A DNA stretch of 64,000 bases from Triplophysa rosa. Taxonomy: Eukaryota; Chordata; Actinopteri; Cypriniformes; Nemacheilidae. Under the pieces are notes generated by a model. It saw only the letters and a list, made by a program, of their open reading frames with translations, searched no databases and was not told the origin of the DNA. Below are positions 33,514 to 45,656 of the stretch, one piece after another. How positions within the stretch are numbered: position 1 is the first letter of the stretch; each line of letters starts with the position of its first letter. Location of the stretch: the NCBI RefSeq assembly GCF_024868665.1, contig NC_079891.1, forward strand, positions 11,899,910 through 11,963,909. Reading direction: 5' to 3'. A program made the position numbers and the translations under genes.

Positions 33514-36251
33514 CACTGTAAAAAATAAATGTATTTTTACAGAGAAAAAACAGTAGAATTTAACAGTAACATCTAATTTTAATCAGAACTGTGAAATTCC
33601 ATAAAAATGCATACATTGACACCTAATGTTCATGTCGCCTGTTCTTTAACTGATTAAATGTGTTAGTGGAAAAAACACTCTATTTCCTTTAAATTAAAGT
33701 AATTGTTGTGTATTGTTAACCTGACATATCCTTTAAACAAATGTTCATGTTTATTTTTTTTTGTCAGAGTTGGATAAAGTGTATTTTTACTGAAAAACCC
33801 ATTAGAATTTCACAGCCATATCACATTTTTATCATAACTGTAAAAAATATTGAAAAAACACACATAGCCACCAAATATAGTCTTTATTTTCCCAGTTGAA
33901 TTTAGCAGCGGCTACATGTACTAGTTGCATTATATATTCTATTAACACCATGTAGAATTCACAGTTCTTTGTGATAAATGTAAATATTAATTAGATGCTA
34001 TCTATACACTGTAAAAAATAAATGTATTTTTACAGGGAAAATGCAGTATAACGTAACAGTATTTTCACATTTTTTTATTAAAATAGTAAAACTCCATAAA
34101 ACGCCATACATTTACACCAATTGACATTTTTCCATGTTACTGAAAAAAAAGATGTTTTCTTTTAAACAAAAGTAATGATCATGAAATCTGAAAATGCACT
34201 TCTGTCCTCTAGTGATGATCTTTCTCTGATGAAGTGAATTTGACGTCTTGAGCAGAACATGTTGTTTTTATTCATCCAATCAATCACAGTAGAAAACATT
34301 AGCCACACCCACTATTCTTCCTCATTCAATATTAAGTTTCATTGTGAAATATGTCAGAAAACTGAAGACAATCACCACTTCTGTTTCACAGGGACTTTCA
34401 CAAATCAACATGCTGCAGAATATGAATGACTTGATGTTTCATTGTTATTAAAGTCACCATTAATGTGATCAGTGATTACTTTAGTTGGGCTCTTCGCCCT
34501 TGATCTAATATGCTGTGATCTCTTTTTAGGCTGGAGACTGATGGACATTCAAAAGAAAAAATGTTCAGATTTATTTGTCTGGTAAATGATGATGTGAATT
34601 GTCATATATTTAAGTGTTGGTTTTATGTGATTCATATTTTTGTTGAGTTTTTGTTAGATCTGCTTTGATTTTTTTTATGTTCACATGAAGAGATTTAGAA
34701 AACATAATGTACATGAAAATACAAGAGCTGGTTTTTCACACATAGACATGAATAATCAATGTATGAATCTCAACAGTGGTGACATTAAATGAAAAGCTTC
34801 ATGTTGCAATGCATGCTGGGAATCATGGATGAGTTGTGTACTATGATTGGAACCCAGAATGCATTGCATTTATCTGAATAGTTTGTTAGTTATCACCATT
34901 GTTGAACAGGCTGAATCTTAATGTCTGCATATCTCATGGTTTTGCCATTTTTAATGTGCATGATGTGTTTTAAAGTTCTTCATAATTTCACTGTAATGGC
35001 TGCAGCATTACAAAGCACTTATAATCAATGAATACGTGAATGGAGACGGCCAGTAGATGATGACTCTCACCATCATAAAGAACATGAAATCACTTTCTCT
35101 CAACTTTATTCAGCCATAAAAGCTAAAGAAATTCTGAAGGTAAAAGCAAAGAGTCAAGAACCCAAGTAAAGCAAACACTGATCAGCATAATGGTGACTAA
35201 ACAACAACCGTCAACATCTAAACTTGTGTTCATTGTCAATAAGATCTTTTGTAAAAGCACAACAGAAATAAAGTGAAGGTGGTGTTGTAATAAGTGATGG
35301 TGGTGATGGTGTTTGTAGAGTAGTTTAATGAGGATTTCTTACAGAAAACACTGGTTGCCAGAACACTTCTGTTAGAACTACAGAATTTCTCTGTTAATTT
35401 CACAGTCAGTTTGTTCAGATCACGTCACTTCAGTTCACAGTGTACAGACGTTATTTCTGTTGATGGTCAATGTTTGGCACCCTGTGCTGCCGTGCACTTC
35501 ACTATTTCTTTCCACTGACATCTCTGTAGAATTAAACTGTAAATAACCTTCACATATACTGTGAAAAACTGTAAAGGACTTTCCCACAATTCCCAGTTTA
35601 ACTCTGCACAACATGTCATATTTCATTCATCACTTAGTTTCTTTATATATTTGTTTTAGCAGCTGTATACATTTGAGTGTTTTTTAACATTATACTGTAA
35701 GTTGTTTAGTTAATGTTTATACTATCATTTTCACGTAACGTGTTACCCTGATGGTGTTTTGTGTTTGTGTATAAGACACAGAGCACATCTCTTTACTGTA
35801 TAAAAAAAAGCTAAAGGTCTATGGTCTGTCCACTTTTGAGTCTTCATGTGGTTGTTTTGTACACAAATAATATTTGCTTGCTTTGTATAAAATTAAACAA
35901 AATAGAATAACAATGGAAGTTGTGTAAACAATTCAATTAACAAAATACTTGTTTAAAAGTAGTAAAACACACACATGAAGCTTTGTCAGTGTACTTTTAA
36001 AGTTTGAATACTGTTGTTTTTTCATTTTACCATTTTCATTTAAGTCATTTTTTATTTAACAGACGAATCATTTCATACTACAGTGACAACATGTTATTTT
36101 ATTGTATGGTAGACAAACATTTTCTTATGTTCACAGTTTAAACACGTGACCTCAGTTCAGGGTGTAGCGTTATTTCTGTTAATGGTAAACCTTTGGCACC
36201 CTGTGCTGCCATGCATTTCACCATTATTTTACGTCTAATTTTTTTACAGTG
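33514..36251. mobile_element. CACTGTAAAAAA-ended composite DNA element
   Basis: The ends CACTGTAAAAAATAAATG and the inverted CACTGTAAAAAAATTAGACG are flanked by TA (33512-33513, 36252-36253). Removing it restores LINE continuity. A second CACTGTAAAAAATAAATG start is nested at 34007. A block containing TTTGGCACCCTGTGCTGCC occurs twice in direct orientation (about 35470 and 36190). The element is therefore made of nested or tandem copies of one family. It carries no transposase. About 0.8 kb of it recurs inverted at 37913-38710. Confidence 0.75.
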
Positions 36252-36253
36252 TA

Positions 36254-37259
36254 CACTACCATAATCTATGTTTGATTTAATCACAGCACAATAAATTCTT
36301 TTCAATGACTGATAGCTTCCCCCCCACTTGCCCCCAGCTGATAACCATACATTTTGACATTCAAGCTTGGATTATTTTTCTTTTTCGAAAAACATATTAC
36401 TTGTGTTTTTGCCACAGAAAAACGAAAACCCCAACTATTCGCCCAATTTTCCACCTCATTCACTGCTTTTTGCATTTTATTTTCTACAAATAGAACATTT
36501 CGCAGCCTTTTCCATAGTGATCTTCCTATTCCAGTATCAACGTTATGATAGATGTCATTAATCATTAAATTAAAAAGAAAAGGACTGCTCACACTTCCCT
36601 GTGGAGCTCCATTCTCAATTGGAAGAATCTGAGAACAGGCAGTCCCTACTCTTACTTGAATCGTCCTTCCAAACAAGAAACTCAGAATCCAGTTATACAT
36701 TCTTCCGTCAATTCTCAAGCTTTCCAATTTCATTAAAAGCCCCTCTTTCCACAACATATCGTCAGCTTTTTCTACATCAAAAAAGACTCCCACAAGCACT
36801 TCTTTATTAACTTGAGCTTTTCGAATTTCAGCTTCCAAACACAATATTGAATCCATCATATTTCTCCCTTTTCTAAATCCACTTTGACATGCTGAAATGT
36901 CTCTACTTTCAATCACACAAGTCAACCTATTCATAACCATCCATTGCATAATTTATATAAATTTGATGTCAACGCAATAGGTCTATAATTAATTGGCTAA
37001 GAGTGGTCTTTTCCTGGTTTGGCTATTGGCACTATGACCCTATGCTGCCAATCTGCTGTCTTCCATATTTTGTTAAAAGGTCTTAAAATCATACTTAATG
37101 ATAAATCTGATAAGTGCTTTATCATCTCATAGCATATGTCATCCTTGCCTGGAGAAGTATGTATGACACCCACAAGCGCTCTCTTTAACTCATACAAAGT
37201 AAATTCTGAGTCTATCATACTTTGTAATGGTAGTGAAAGAACAATAGAGTTAGAAATTA
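36254..37259 (-). pseudogene. I-like LINE reverse transcriptase (first piece)
   Basis: Minus-strand frames cover the RT palm and fingers: SPGKDDICYEMIKHL and WQHRVIVPIAKPGKD, then ACQSGFRKGRNMMDSIL, VGVFFDVEKADDMLWKEGL, NGAPQGSVSSPFLF and FRFSVAKTQVICFSK. One frameshift occurs around 36950-37000. The catalytic F/YADD box expected after GIGRSL is absent: the sequence passes straight from GIGRSL to WKRLRNV, so about ten residues are deleted. The 5' end is truncated near 37259. The copy is non-functional. I assign it to the I/Nimb group because of the RNase H found in a sister copy and the Cys/His tail. Confidence 0.85.
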
Positions 37260-37910
37260 TTTATTCTTACCGTCATAGTTTTGTCACCCATTGGGGTGAC
37301 AATGAGATTGGCAGGGAAAATGGTAACGGAAGGCAGTGCTGTAGGTAATTAACTGAAGAGAATATAAGGAGGATGAGGAAATGATGACAGGAGATCAGAA
37401 ACGGAAAGAGAGACGGAGGAGACAGAAAGGAAGTGAGAGACAGAGAGAAGGAGGAAACGGAAGGAGTAAGCAAAGTGTCATGGCGAAGGAACAACGAAAC
37501 CCGGAAACCTGAGACTACGTTTGTCTGGCAGACTATTGATGCTGCTTGGCACCACTCAACTGAATTTATGCAGCGTGATTCCAAATGCATAGAGTGATGG
37601 GATTTACCTGGAAAGATAGTTCATGGCATGGATTAACATAACGCACACACACTACATTGACGAACTATATATTTTCTCATGGTGTGAGCGTGCAGTTATG
37701 CTCAAACTTTAGTACTTGTTTGGCACAAACCTAACCGAGTTGGACTAATTAATGTTATATTCTTTTGTTTGTTTTATTTTTCGCTGTTAATTATTCTTTA
37801 TTTGTCCTCTCTTCCTCCTGGTATGGACGATTAATTTAATGTGATGTTTGAAGTGTTTGATGTGCTTTGGAAATTTAATTGTCTTATACATGCCAATACA
37901 AAACTCATTC
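37260..37910. other. Purine-rich tract and unassigned DNA
   Basis: 37352-37470 is almost all A/G on the plus strand. The rest shows no recognised gene or transposon end. Confidence 0.6.
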
Positions 37911-37912
37911 TA

Positions 37913-38710
37913 CACTGTAAAAAAATTAGACATAAAAAAATGGTGAAATGCATGGCAGCACAGGGTGCCAAAGGTTTACCATTAACAGATATAATGGTAC
38001 ACCCTGAACTGAGGTAACGTGTTTAAACTGTGAACATAAGAAAACGTGTGTCTACCATAAAATAAAATAACATGTTTTCACTGTAGTATGAAATTATTTG
38101 TCTGTTAAATAAAACAATGACTTAAATTAAAATGGTAAAATGAAAAAACAACAGTTCAAACTTTAAAAGTACACTGACAAAGTTTTATGTGTGTGTTTTA
38201 CTTCTTTTAAACAAGTAAACAAGTTCGTTAGTTGAGTTGTTTACACAACTCCTATTATTATTCTATTTCTTTCAATTGTGTACAAAGTAAGCAAAGACCA
38301 TGAGATGATAAACTGCACAACCACATGACGACTCAAAATCCACCAAAATTACACAAACCATTGAGCTTTAGCTATTCTTATATAGAGATGTGCTCTGTGT
38401 CTTATACACAAATACAAAACACCATCAGGGTAACACGCGTTACGTGAAAATGATAGTATAAATATTAACTGAACAACTTATAATGTTAAAAAACATTAAC
38501 ATGTACACAGCTGCTAAAACAAATATATAAAGAAACTAAGTGATTAATGAAATATGACATGTTGTGCAGAGTTAAACAGGGAATTGTGGGAAAGTCCTTT
38601 ACAGTTTTTCACAGTATATGTGAAGGTTATTAACAGTTTAATTCTACAGAGATGTCAGTGGAAAGAAATAGTGAACTGCATGGCAGCACAGGGTGCCAAA
38701 CATTGACCAT
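37913..38710. mobile_element. Inverted partial copy of the CACTG element
   Basis: Starts with TA then CACTGTAAAAAAATTAGAC and runs as the reverse complement of 35450-36251. It stops in ATTGACCAT at 38710, where the LTR-like segment begins. The other terminus is missing. Confidence 0.8.
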
Positions 38711-39378
38711 TGATGTGGTAGAAGTCGATCTTGTAGTTCAAAAAATCTCTCAGACAAAGAAGGTTCAGGTGTCAAGGAGTTAACTTTATTTGATCAGGCC
38801 AAACAAAGTGAGATGTCCCCAGTCATCTGAAAACTTAGTGTTTTCCAGCCTGTAGTTATAGTGAAACTTAGGAAAGGAGGTGCTTTCCTAAACCAATCAG
38901 GAAATTCCCTTTACCTTTTATTTTTTATTATCCAATCATTCTCGTCTGCCACTATTATTTTCTAGGCAACAAGGTGTGTATCTAATAGTGGAATGTCGAC
39001 CTTTACTTGGTTTTTAAAAATAAGTTTTCCAGTTGGTACCAGTTTTCAGGCCACAAAATGAACAACATGTTCAACCTTCTGAACTTTATCTAGGTCAGGC
39101 CTTAAACAGATCCAAAGACATCACTGAATTTTATATTGCTGAAATCTGGTCTATACTTGGTTAAAATGATTAAAAATATACTTATACTGTATGTTCAAAC
39201 TCATTAAATCATCTTCATATATTCACTTGTATAATAGTTATTGGTCTGATTATTAACACATCTATGGTAATATCATTCCTATGAATACTTCTTATAAGTG
39301 GGATGTACAACAGAGCCCAAAAGTGCACATATGCACAAAATGACACAAAGCGATCAGATAAGTTATGCACAATATAAG
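38711..39378. mobile_element. Inverted partial copy of the long-arm LTR-like element
   Basis: Starts TGATGTGGTAGAAGTCGATC and runs as the reverse complement of about 32130-32858 (right arm plus centre). It breaks into DIRS sequence near 39378. Confidence 0.8.
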
Positions 39379-40097
39379 TCACCCTCCGATGCTGCAATGG
39401 ACATCTCATCATCACGCACCGTTTCCGAATATGTGGTTGAGGAACAAGACGGTGTGACCGTCTCATGGGGAACGGTCAGACGAGCGATTAGCGCTCACAG
39501 TAATCCTCATATCACCCTCGCTGCTCGCCATAGCAGATGGCAGTGCCGTAGCCACATCTTTCACGGAACGGGAAGCAGACAAGGTGGTGGTTGAGTCCCT
39601 TGGGAACACAGCCACCGGTGACGCAACGCAGTGCGGGCAGGACGTATCCACAAGTGCTGCCCCAGCGTACTGGAAGCAGACCTCGTGTCCGTCCCCCTCC
39701 TCAATGAGTGTGTTGCACCCACGAGAACAGCGGAACATGCCACGCTGGAGAAATTTGCTCTTTTAGAGAAAAAAACTCAAACACTTCTGGAACTGCTGAG
39801 ACGCCCAGGGGAAGTCGCTGCAGGAAGGGACAGTCCGCTGCACCACGTTGTAAGATTCCAGCAGTAATTCGGCGTAGAGTTTGAAGTCTCGAAGTCATTA
39901 GTGTGAAGCCTCCGAAGAAAAAAAGGTGAATGAATGCAGCACGCCGTCTCCCTTTTATACCTGGATATCCGGGGGCATGCAAATTTCATTCGCCAATTTC
40001 ATTGGCCTTTTCTAAAGAAGTCGGAAATGATAGGTTCTCAAGGACGAACCCATCTGTCGGCTCGACACAACGTCGAGAGACCGACAGAAAGGGAACC
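39379..40097 (-). pseudogene. DIRS gag and left end fragment
   Basis: On the minus strand, from 40097 down, comes the DIRS left terminal repeat (complement of CGTCGAGAGACCGACAGAAA). The leader with a TATAAAAG box (complement at 39952-39959) follows. The start of a gag-like frame has CSRGCNTLIEEGDGHEVC, with later VDTSCPHC. This Cys/His pattern recurs in the gag of the other DIRS copies here. The gene is cut near 39379. Confidence 0.75.
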
Positions 40098-40149
40098 ATA
40101 GACAATAACCGACAAAGAACGTCTTGATAACATATTGTTCCAATTGTTT

Positions 40150-40205
40150 ACCTCATTTGTAAGTCGTTTTGATAAAAGTGTCTGCTAAATTTAAATGTAA
40201 ATATG
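40150..40205 (+). repeat. Fish SINE/LINE-type 3' tail
   Basis: Contains GTAAGTCGTTTTGATAAAAG followed by TGTCTGCTAAATTTAAATGT. This is the conserved tail shared by several fish SINEs. The SINE head is not present. Confidence 0.6.
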
Positions 40206-40545
40206 TAAACTCCATTCCCTGATGGAGGGAACCACATCCATCGAAGGAATTATCTGGTGGTACTATACATATGTGCATACCCGTGGGTAGCAACACATCT
40301 GAAAAGAGCACTACGAGGAACCCTATCATCAAGAGGGTATCCACCTAGGTGCTGGAGGAAGGGCGGTACCTGTCGAGGGGAAGACACCGGGTTTACCAAC
40401 TGGGAAAATAAGCCTGTGGTACTAAAACTATGTACGGGGCTGCTGAAAGAGGAGTCCACAACGTACAGTTCATCTAGCCCGGTCACAAGGGTCTACTTGA
40501 TACTAGGGCTGAACAGTCACGAGTAGCCCAACCAGTAGCTTTACA

Positions 40546-41486
40546 CAGGGCTTGACATAATGGACTGCCCGACGGCCTGGGGCCAGCATGGGATAATCTC
40601 GGGCAAAAATTGAGAGAACTGTCACTTGCCCAATCGGGCCAGTTCTGTATCGTCATGGGAAATTATAATTTGAACATTTTTAAGACCCGCCCATTTTAAT
40701 TTTTTACCAAGAAGATGCAAAAGAGGACTGGATTCGGTTCTCACGTGCTGTTTCAGATACACGCATGGTCAGAATGCCGCATCAGACAACGCGCAAAATA
40801 CTGCATTGAGTTCTCTTTCACGTCTTCTTACTCTTAATCAGACATATCGACACAAAATTATGCCAAAATGCCAATATTACGATGTATCCTTGTGAAAAGT
40901 AATAAATTACGTTTTACGGGAACAAAACGCATGTGGAAACAAAATGCGTGTGTTACATTATATTAGATCTGTGCATCTCTTAAAGGGGCAGCAGCATAAT
41001 AAACGTCTCAGTTTTGTTCATCAAACAACAAAGAACGAAAACAAAAAACACTCACTGCTCTTTACAGATTAAATTATAACTTTAGTAAGGTTGAATCAAT
41101 ATTATATATAATACATTATTTAATTTCTGTGCCTAATAACTACTATTATTAGACCAACTTAAAACTGAAATGCACTGATTATTTGTCTGTTTGCTTTATT
41201 ACATTTATCTGTGCTATTACACAAACTTTGATTACTTGATCTTATTTTGCTACTTACGGAGTTGTCTTCAACAGTATTTGAAATTTTGAGTTCTAGGCTA
41301 ATAGTTTTTATGGTATCATACCCTTATTTTTTTAAGATTGCATAGGTTAAAAAACATCAAAAAATAACTAGATATTATTTAATACTGTTTTGTGGTGGGA
41401 CCAGTGACAATTTTGGCAGGGCCAGTAAAAATTGGAATCACTTGCCCGACCGGGCCAGTAGAAAAAATCCTTAGTGTTGAGCCCTG
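40546..41486. mobile_element. Non-autonomous hAT-type insertion in DIRS
   Basis: The ends CAGGGCTTGACATAATGG and, inverted, CAGGGCTCAACACTAAGG. Both sub-ends carry a GCCCG...GGGCCAGT block. TTTACA lies on both sides (40540-40545, 41487-41492). The DIRS recombinase sequence rejoins when it is removed. A 6-bp rather than 8-bp duplication is visible, perhaps through mutation. Confidence 0.7.
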
Positions 41487-41492
41487 TTTACA

Positions 41493-42127
41493 TATGTCTG
41501 CTAGCGAGCCTCCCTTTGCCAACGCCCAAGAGGAGGCAATACCTATGGTAGACTGTGCCCTGACCAGAAGAGGACGTGGCAGGTCCTGCACTTAGTATGC
41601 CAAATTATTTTTTAATTAATTGTTAAAAGCCGTTTGGAGCCAGCCTTCCCCTTCTGCTGTCCCCCAAAGGAGACAAAAAGCTGTTCCAAATGTCTAAAGC
41701 TCTCAGTACGGTCCATGTAAATGCAGAATGCATGAATGGGACAAAGTACCGTGAGGGCTGGGTCGTCCCCGACAGGAAGGACTCTCAAGGTTACCACCTG
41801 ATCCTTAAAAGATGTGGTGGGAACTTTGGGCACATAACCAGGACGGGGTTTCAACACGATGTGTGAGAACTCCGGCCCAAATTCTAGACACTCATGGCTG
41901 ACAGAAAGCGCCTGAAGGTCCCCGACCCTCTTCAGAGAAGTCAGTGCAACCAGAAGGGCCGTTTTCTGGGCCAGATCAGCTGATTCCAGTGGCTCGAATG
42001 GGGCCCTGCGTAGGCCCTCCAGGACAATATTCAGGTCTCATGAGGGTATAGGAGCAGGCCTATGAGGGTTCAATCTCCTGGCTGCTGTGAGGAACCTAAC
42101 AATTAGGCCGTGCTGGTGGTAGGCCTG
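41493..42127 (-). pseudogene. DIRS tyrosine recombinase
   Basis: Minus-strand frames give the recombinase core. The first catalytic Arg is in TSLKRVGDLQALSVS (about 41900-41945), and LFVSFGGQQKGKAGSKRL is the linker. The catalytic box reads RAQSTIGIASSWALAKGGSL. The usual HxxR here is QxxI, so both residues are lost. The final Tyr segment is disrupted by the hAT insertion and by a frameshift after LADIC. The enzyme is certainly inactive. Confidence 0.8.
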
Positions 42128-42279
42128 CTAGATCTTTTGCATCGTGTCCAGAGACCAGACATGGAGATTCCACAGATCCGGTCTGGGGTGCTGGATTATG
42201 CTCTGACCCTGAGTAAGAAGGTGCTGCTCAGGGGAATCTGCCAAGCAGGGGCTGACGCTAAGCGCATCATGTCCGAGAA

Positions 42280-42970
42280 CTACACCTGGTTGGGCCAATA
42301 GGAAGCAACCAGGAGAATATGTTCTGCTTCCTCCTGGAGTACCAGTGCAAGGAGGCTCACTAGGGGAAAAGCATACTTGCAGAGATGACGGGGCCAGCTT
42401 TGCACCAAAGCATCTGCGCCGAGGGGAGCCTTGGTCAGGGTGTACCACAATGGGCAATGGGTGTTCTCCAGGAAGGCAAACAGGTCCACCTGGGCTTCCC
42501 CGAAGGTGTACCAAATCAGCTGAACTACTCGAGAATGGAGTCTCCATTCCCCATGTATCGTCTTTTGCCGTGAGAGCGAATCCGCCACACGGTTGAGGTG
42601 ACCCGGGATATGAACGGCTCGCAAGAATTTGATGATCTGCAGACTCCAAAGGAGGAGCGTATGGTTGATGTACGCTACTGTAGGCATATTTTCTGACCGG
42701 ACCAATACATGCTTGCCCTGAATTAACTGTAAGAACCTTTTCAAGGCAAGAAGCACTGTCAGAAGCTCCAGGCTGTTGATATGCCAACGCAGCTGGGGGC
42801 CCATCCAGAGGCAACGGCACCCCAGCCCGTGCTTGAGGCATCTGTGGTCACCACAACTCAAAAATCTGCCCTTAGGGTATCCCTGACCTCAGGAAGTGCA
42901 GATCTGACCACAGGCTGAATGTTTAAAGACACCTGAAGGTGACAATCACTCGAAATTTGCCTGGTTGCCA
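42280..42970 (-). pseudogene. DIRS RNase H
   Basis: From 42970 downwards the frame shows the end of the RT-RH linker (QPVVRSALPEVRDTL) and VVTTDASSTGWG with the first Asp. A frameshift follows, then LRWHINSLELLTVLLALKRF (Glu), VLVRSENMPTVAYINH (where the family usually has D before N, here E) and RVADSLSRQ (last Asp). LWYTLTKAPLGADALVQSWP continues into the region before the recombinase. Upstream of 42970 the DIRS RT is absent and an L2 3' end begins. Confidence 0.8.
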
Positions 42971-42984
42971 AAACTTGGGTGCAG

Positions 42985-44930
42985 TTCCGACCAACATGGC
43001 AGTATGACAGATTACAAGTAAAAGACATTTCTTGTACACATTTACAGAGTAAACATTTCTGTACAAGTGTTGGACCATAATATAATGAATGACACATACA
43101 GTAATTTACATATAACTACACAGTCGCAAATGTACACACAATGTGCAGAGTGTACAGTGATTGGTACGTATTGTTCTGACTGTGTTAGAGTTCTGATTGG
43201 TTGTGCATGCTAGTGGGGGGATAAAGTGCAGTGCTAATGAGTAGATTGTGGGAGTCAAGAGTGTAAAAGTCTGACTGCTTGGGGAAAGAAGCTGTCACGT
43301 AGTCTGCTGGTGCTGATAGTCTGATGCTGCGGTATCTCTTTTCTGATGGAAGGAATGAGAACAGACCGTGACTCAGGTGGCTAGTGTCTCTAGTAATCCT
43401 CCTCGCTTTTTTCACACACCGTCTGGTGTAAATTTCCTGGAGGGAGGGAAGCTAACCTCCGACTGTGTGCCTGGCAGTTCGTACCACTCTCTGCTGCAGG
43501 GCTTTACGGTTGAGAGTGGTGCTGTTACCGTACCAGGCAGTGAAGCAGCCATTTAGGATATTCTCTTGTGTGCCGGTGTAGAATCGAGTGAGGATGTGGT
43601 GATTCAGGCCAAACTTCCTCAGCCGTCTCAGGAAGAAGAGTCGTTGGTGAGCCTTCTTCAATACGGCTTTGGTGTGAGTGGTCCATGTGAGCTCCTCTGT
43701 GATATTGACACCAAGGAACTTGAAACTGTTGACTCTTTCGACTGGTGCTCCGTTGATGGTTATAGGACTGTGTTCTCTGTCTTTCCTCCTAAAGTCCACC
43801 ACCAGCTCCTTGGTCTTACTGTTGAGAGAGAGGTTGTGTTCTTCAGACCAACGTGACAGAATGTGCACCTCTTCTCTGTAGGCTGTTTCATCAGCATCAG
43901 TGACCACCGTTGTGTCGTCGGCAAACTTTATGATGACGTTATAGCTGCGTGTTGCCACGCAGTCGTGTGTGTACAGGGTGTAGAGGAGTGGCCTGAGAAC
44001 TCATCCTTGTGGCGCTCCAGTGTTTAGGGTCAGTGATGAGGAGGTATTGTTGCCAATTCTGACTGCCTGGCGTCTGCTAGACAGGAAGTCCAGGATCCAA
44101 GCTGTTTTAGGCCAGCGCCCGGAGTTTCACATCTAGCTTGGAGTTTCAATGGCTGCATTCAATGGTGTTGAATGCAGAGCTGTAGTCTATAAACCACATT
44201 CTCACATATGTGTTATTTTTTTCCAGGTGGGAGAGAGCAATGTGTACTGTATGTGCAATGGCATCATTGGTTGCTTTGGTACAAGAACAATAGTGGACGT
44301 TTTGAAGCATGTGGGTACGATGGACAGAGAAAGGTACTTCTCGAATTAGTGGTGCTAAACTGATCCTCGATCTTGTTCCTGCAATGACGTTTTGCTGCTT
44401 TGATAGTTTTGCGGAGGGCATAGCTGGCTTGCTTATACTCATCCGCGTTACCTGAATTAAAAGCAGAGGTCCGTGCATTAAGTGCCATGCAAACATCGCT
44501 GTTTAACCATGGTTTCTGGTTCGGGAAAATCGTTATTGTTATGGTCGGCACAACATCCTGTATGCAGTTCCTGATGAAACACATGACACTGTCAGCGTAA
44601 GCCTCGATGTCATCATCGGAGGCGGACCGGAACATCTCCCAGTCCGCGTGATCAAAAAAGTCTTGAAGGACAGAGTCTGATTGGTCCGACCAGCACTGGG
44701 TCGTCTTAAGGGCGGGTGCTTCCTGCTTTAGTTTCTGCCTGTAAGCCGGCAGGAGAAGGACAGAAGAGTGGTCTGATTTGCCAAATGGTGGGCGGGGGAA
44801 GGATTTGTAGCCATCACAGAAGGGAGAGTAGCAATGGTCCAGCACTCGTTCCCCTCGTGTGTTGACACTGATATTCTGGTATGCTGCTTCTGGGTGCGTG
44901 ATTTCCTGCTTGCTTATACACTCCCGTACA
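42985..44930 (-). mobile_element. L2-like LINE, 5'-truncated
   Basis: The minus strand reads the end of an AP-endonuclease domain (RPPFGKSDHSSVLLLPAY, 44790 region) and the linker FPNQKPWLNSDVCMALNART. RT follows, with MWFIDYSSAFNTI, a GAPQG box and IKFADDTTVVTDADETAY, then SLNSKTKELVVDFRRK, ERVNSFKFLGVNITEELTW and RLFFLRRLRKFGL. The catalytic FADD is intact. Frameshifts or stops separate the three main blocks (44845-44264, 44496-44146, 43958-43452). A 3' UTR of about 400 bp reaches 42985. The 5' truncation within the endonuclease is normal for LINE insertion. Confidence 0.85.
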
Positions 44931-45220
44931 GTTCCTGGAGAGCATCAACAAAACACTTTAGCCACGATCGCAATGAATCCATGGGCATACGTTCACAGTG
45001 TGGACATGACCCATCGACGAACGACTTCTGGGCTTGCTCGAAACCCAAACACTCCATACGTTGATCATGGCCATCCAAGGGAGCGATGAAACGGCCGCAT
45101 CCGCATTCCGCAGGGGCGGAAAGACATGAAAACACCTAGTCCACCACACTGCAGAGCTAGAATGGAAATAAACTTTTAGCTCTTGTAGCTTAATCTGCCG
45201 AGGTGCCCAAGGGAAGCTCA
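44931..45220 (-). pseudogene. DIRS gag fragment
   Basis: The frame contains CGRFIAPLDGHDQRMECLGF and later DGSCPHCERMPMDSLRSW. This spacing (C-x-x...GHxxCxxCLG-like, then SCxHCExM) matches the gag of the other DIRS copies in the window. It is cut at the L2 insertion point near 44931. Confidence 0.7.
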
Positions 45221-45656
45221 ACCACTGCAGGACAGGACGAGGTGAACACCGCTAAATGCGCCTTAACTCCATCAGGAAACAAAATAACAAAGAGGTGTCG
45301 GGACGAGCATAGAAAACTTGGCTTCGAAGAACAAATCTAAATGAATGAGGCATACCAGCTTCCTTCATACGCGTAAATCCAGGGCGGAGCCTAGTATGCA
45401 AAATTAATTCGCCAATTCTCATTGGCCTTTTCTAAAAGAGAACAGATGCGATTGGGTTCCAAAGGACAAACCCCTAATGTCATCATTCGACATAATGTCG
45501 AAGTTACTGACAGAAAGGGAACTGAGGATAACATAGGGTTTAAATACACAGGACATAATCAGGTAATACAGAAACAGGTGCGGGAAAAATTAAGTAATGA
45601 TGAACTCAGGCAAAGGAACACAGAATACAAAACCAAAACAGACTAAAACTGTGACA

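Larger units (their letters stand above)
40206..45525 (-). mobile_element. DIRS element with two nested insertions
   Basis: Read on the minus strand: left end and leader at 45525-45230 (complement of GACAGAAAGGGAACTG), gag at 45220-44931, and RNase H at about 42970-42280. The tyrosine recombinase (42127-41493, with its end beyond a hAT insertion) and a 3' region ending around the CCATTCCCTGATGGAGGGAA block at 40210 follow. An L2-like LINE fills 42985-44930, and most of the DIRS reverse transcriptase is missing at that place. A hAT-type element interrupts the recombinase end at 40546-41486. Multiple frameshifts are present. Confidence 0.75.

Noticed and set aside
37273..37590. A 105-codon Ser/Leu/Phe-rich frame as a membrane protein
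   Set aside because: It is the complement of a purine-rich tract; the hydrophobic composition is a by-product of CT-rich codons.
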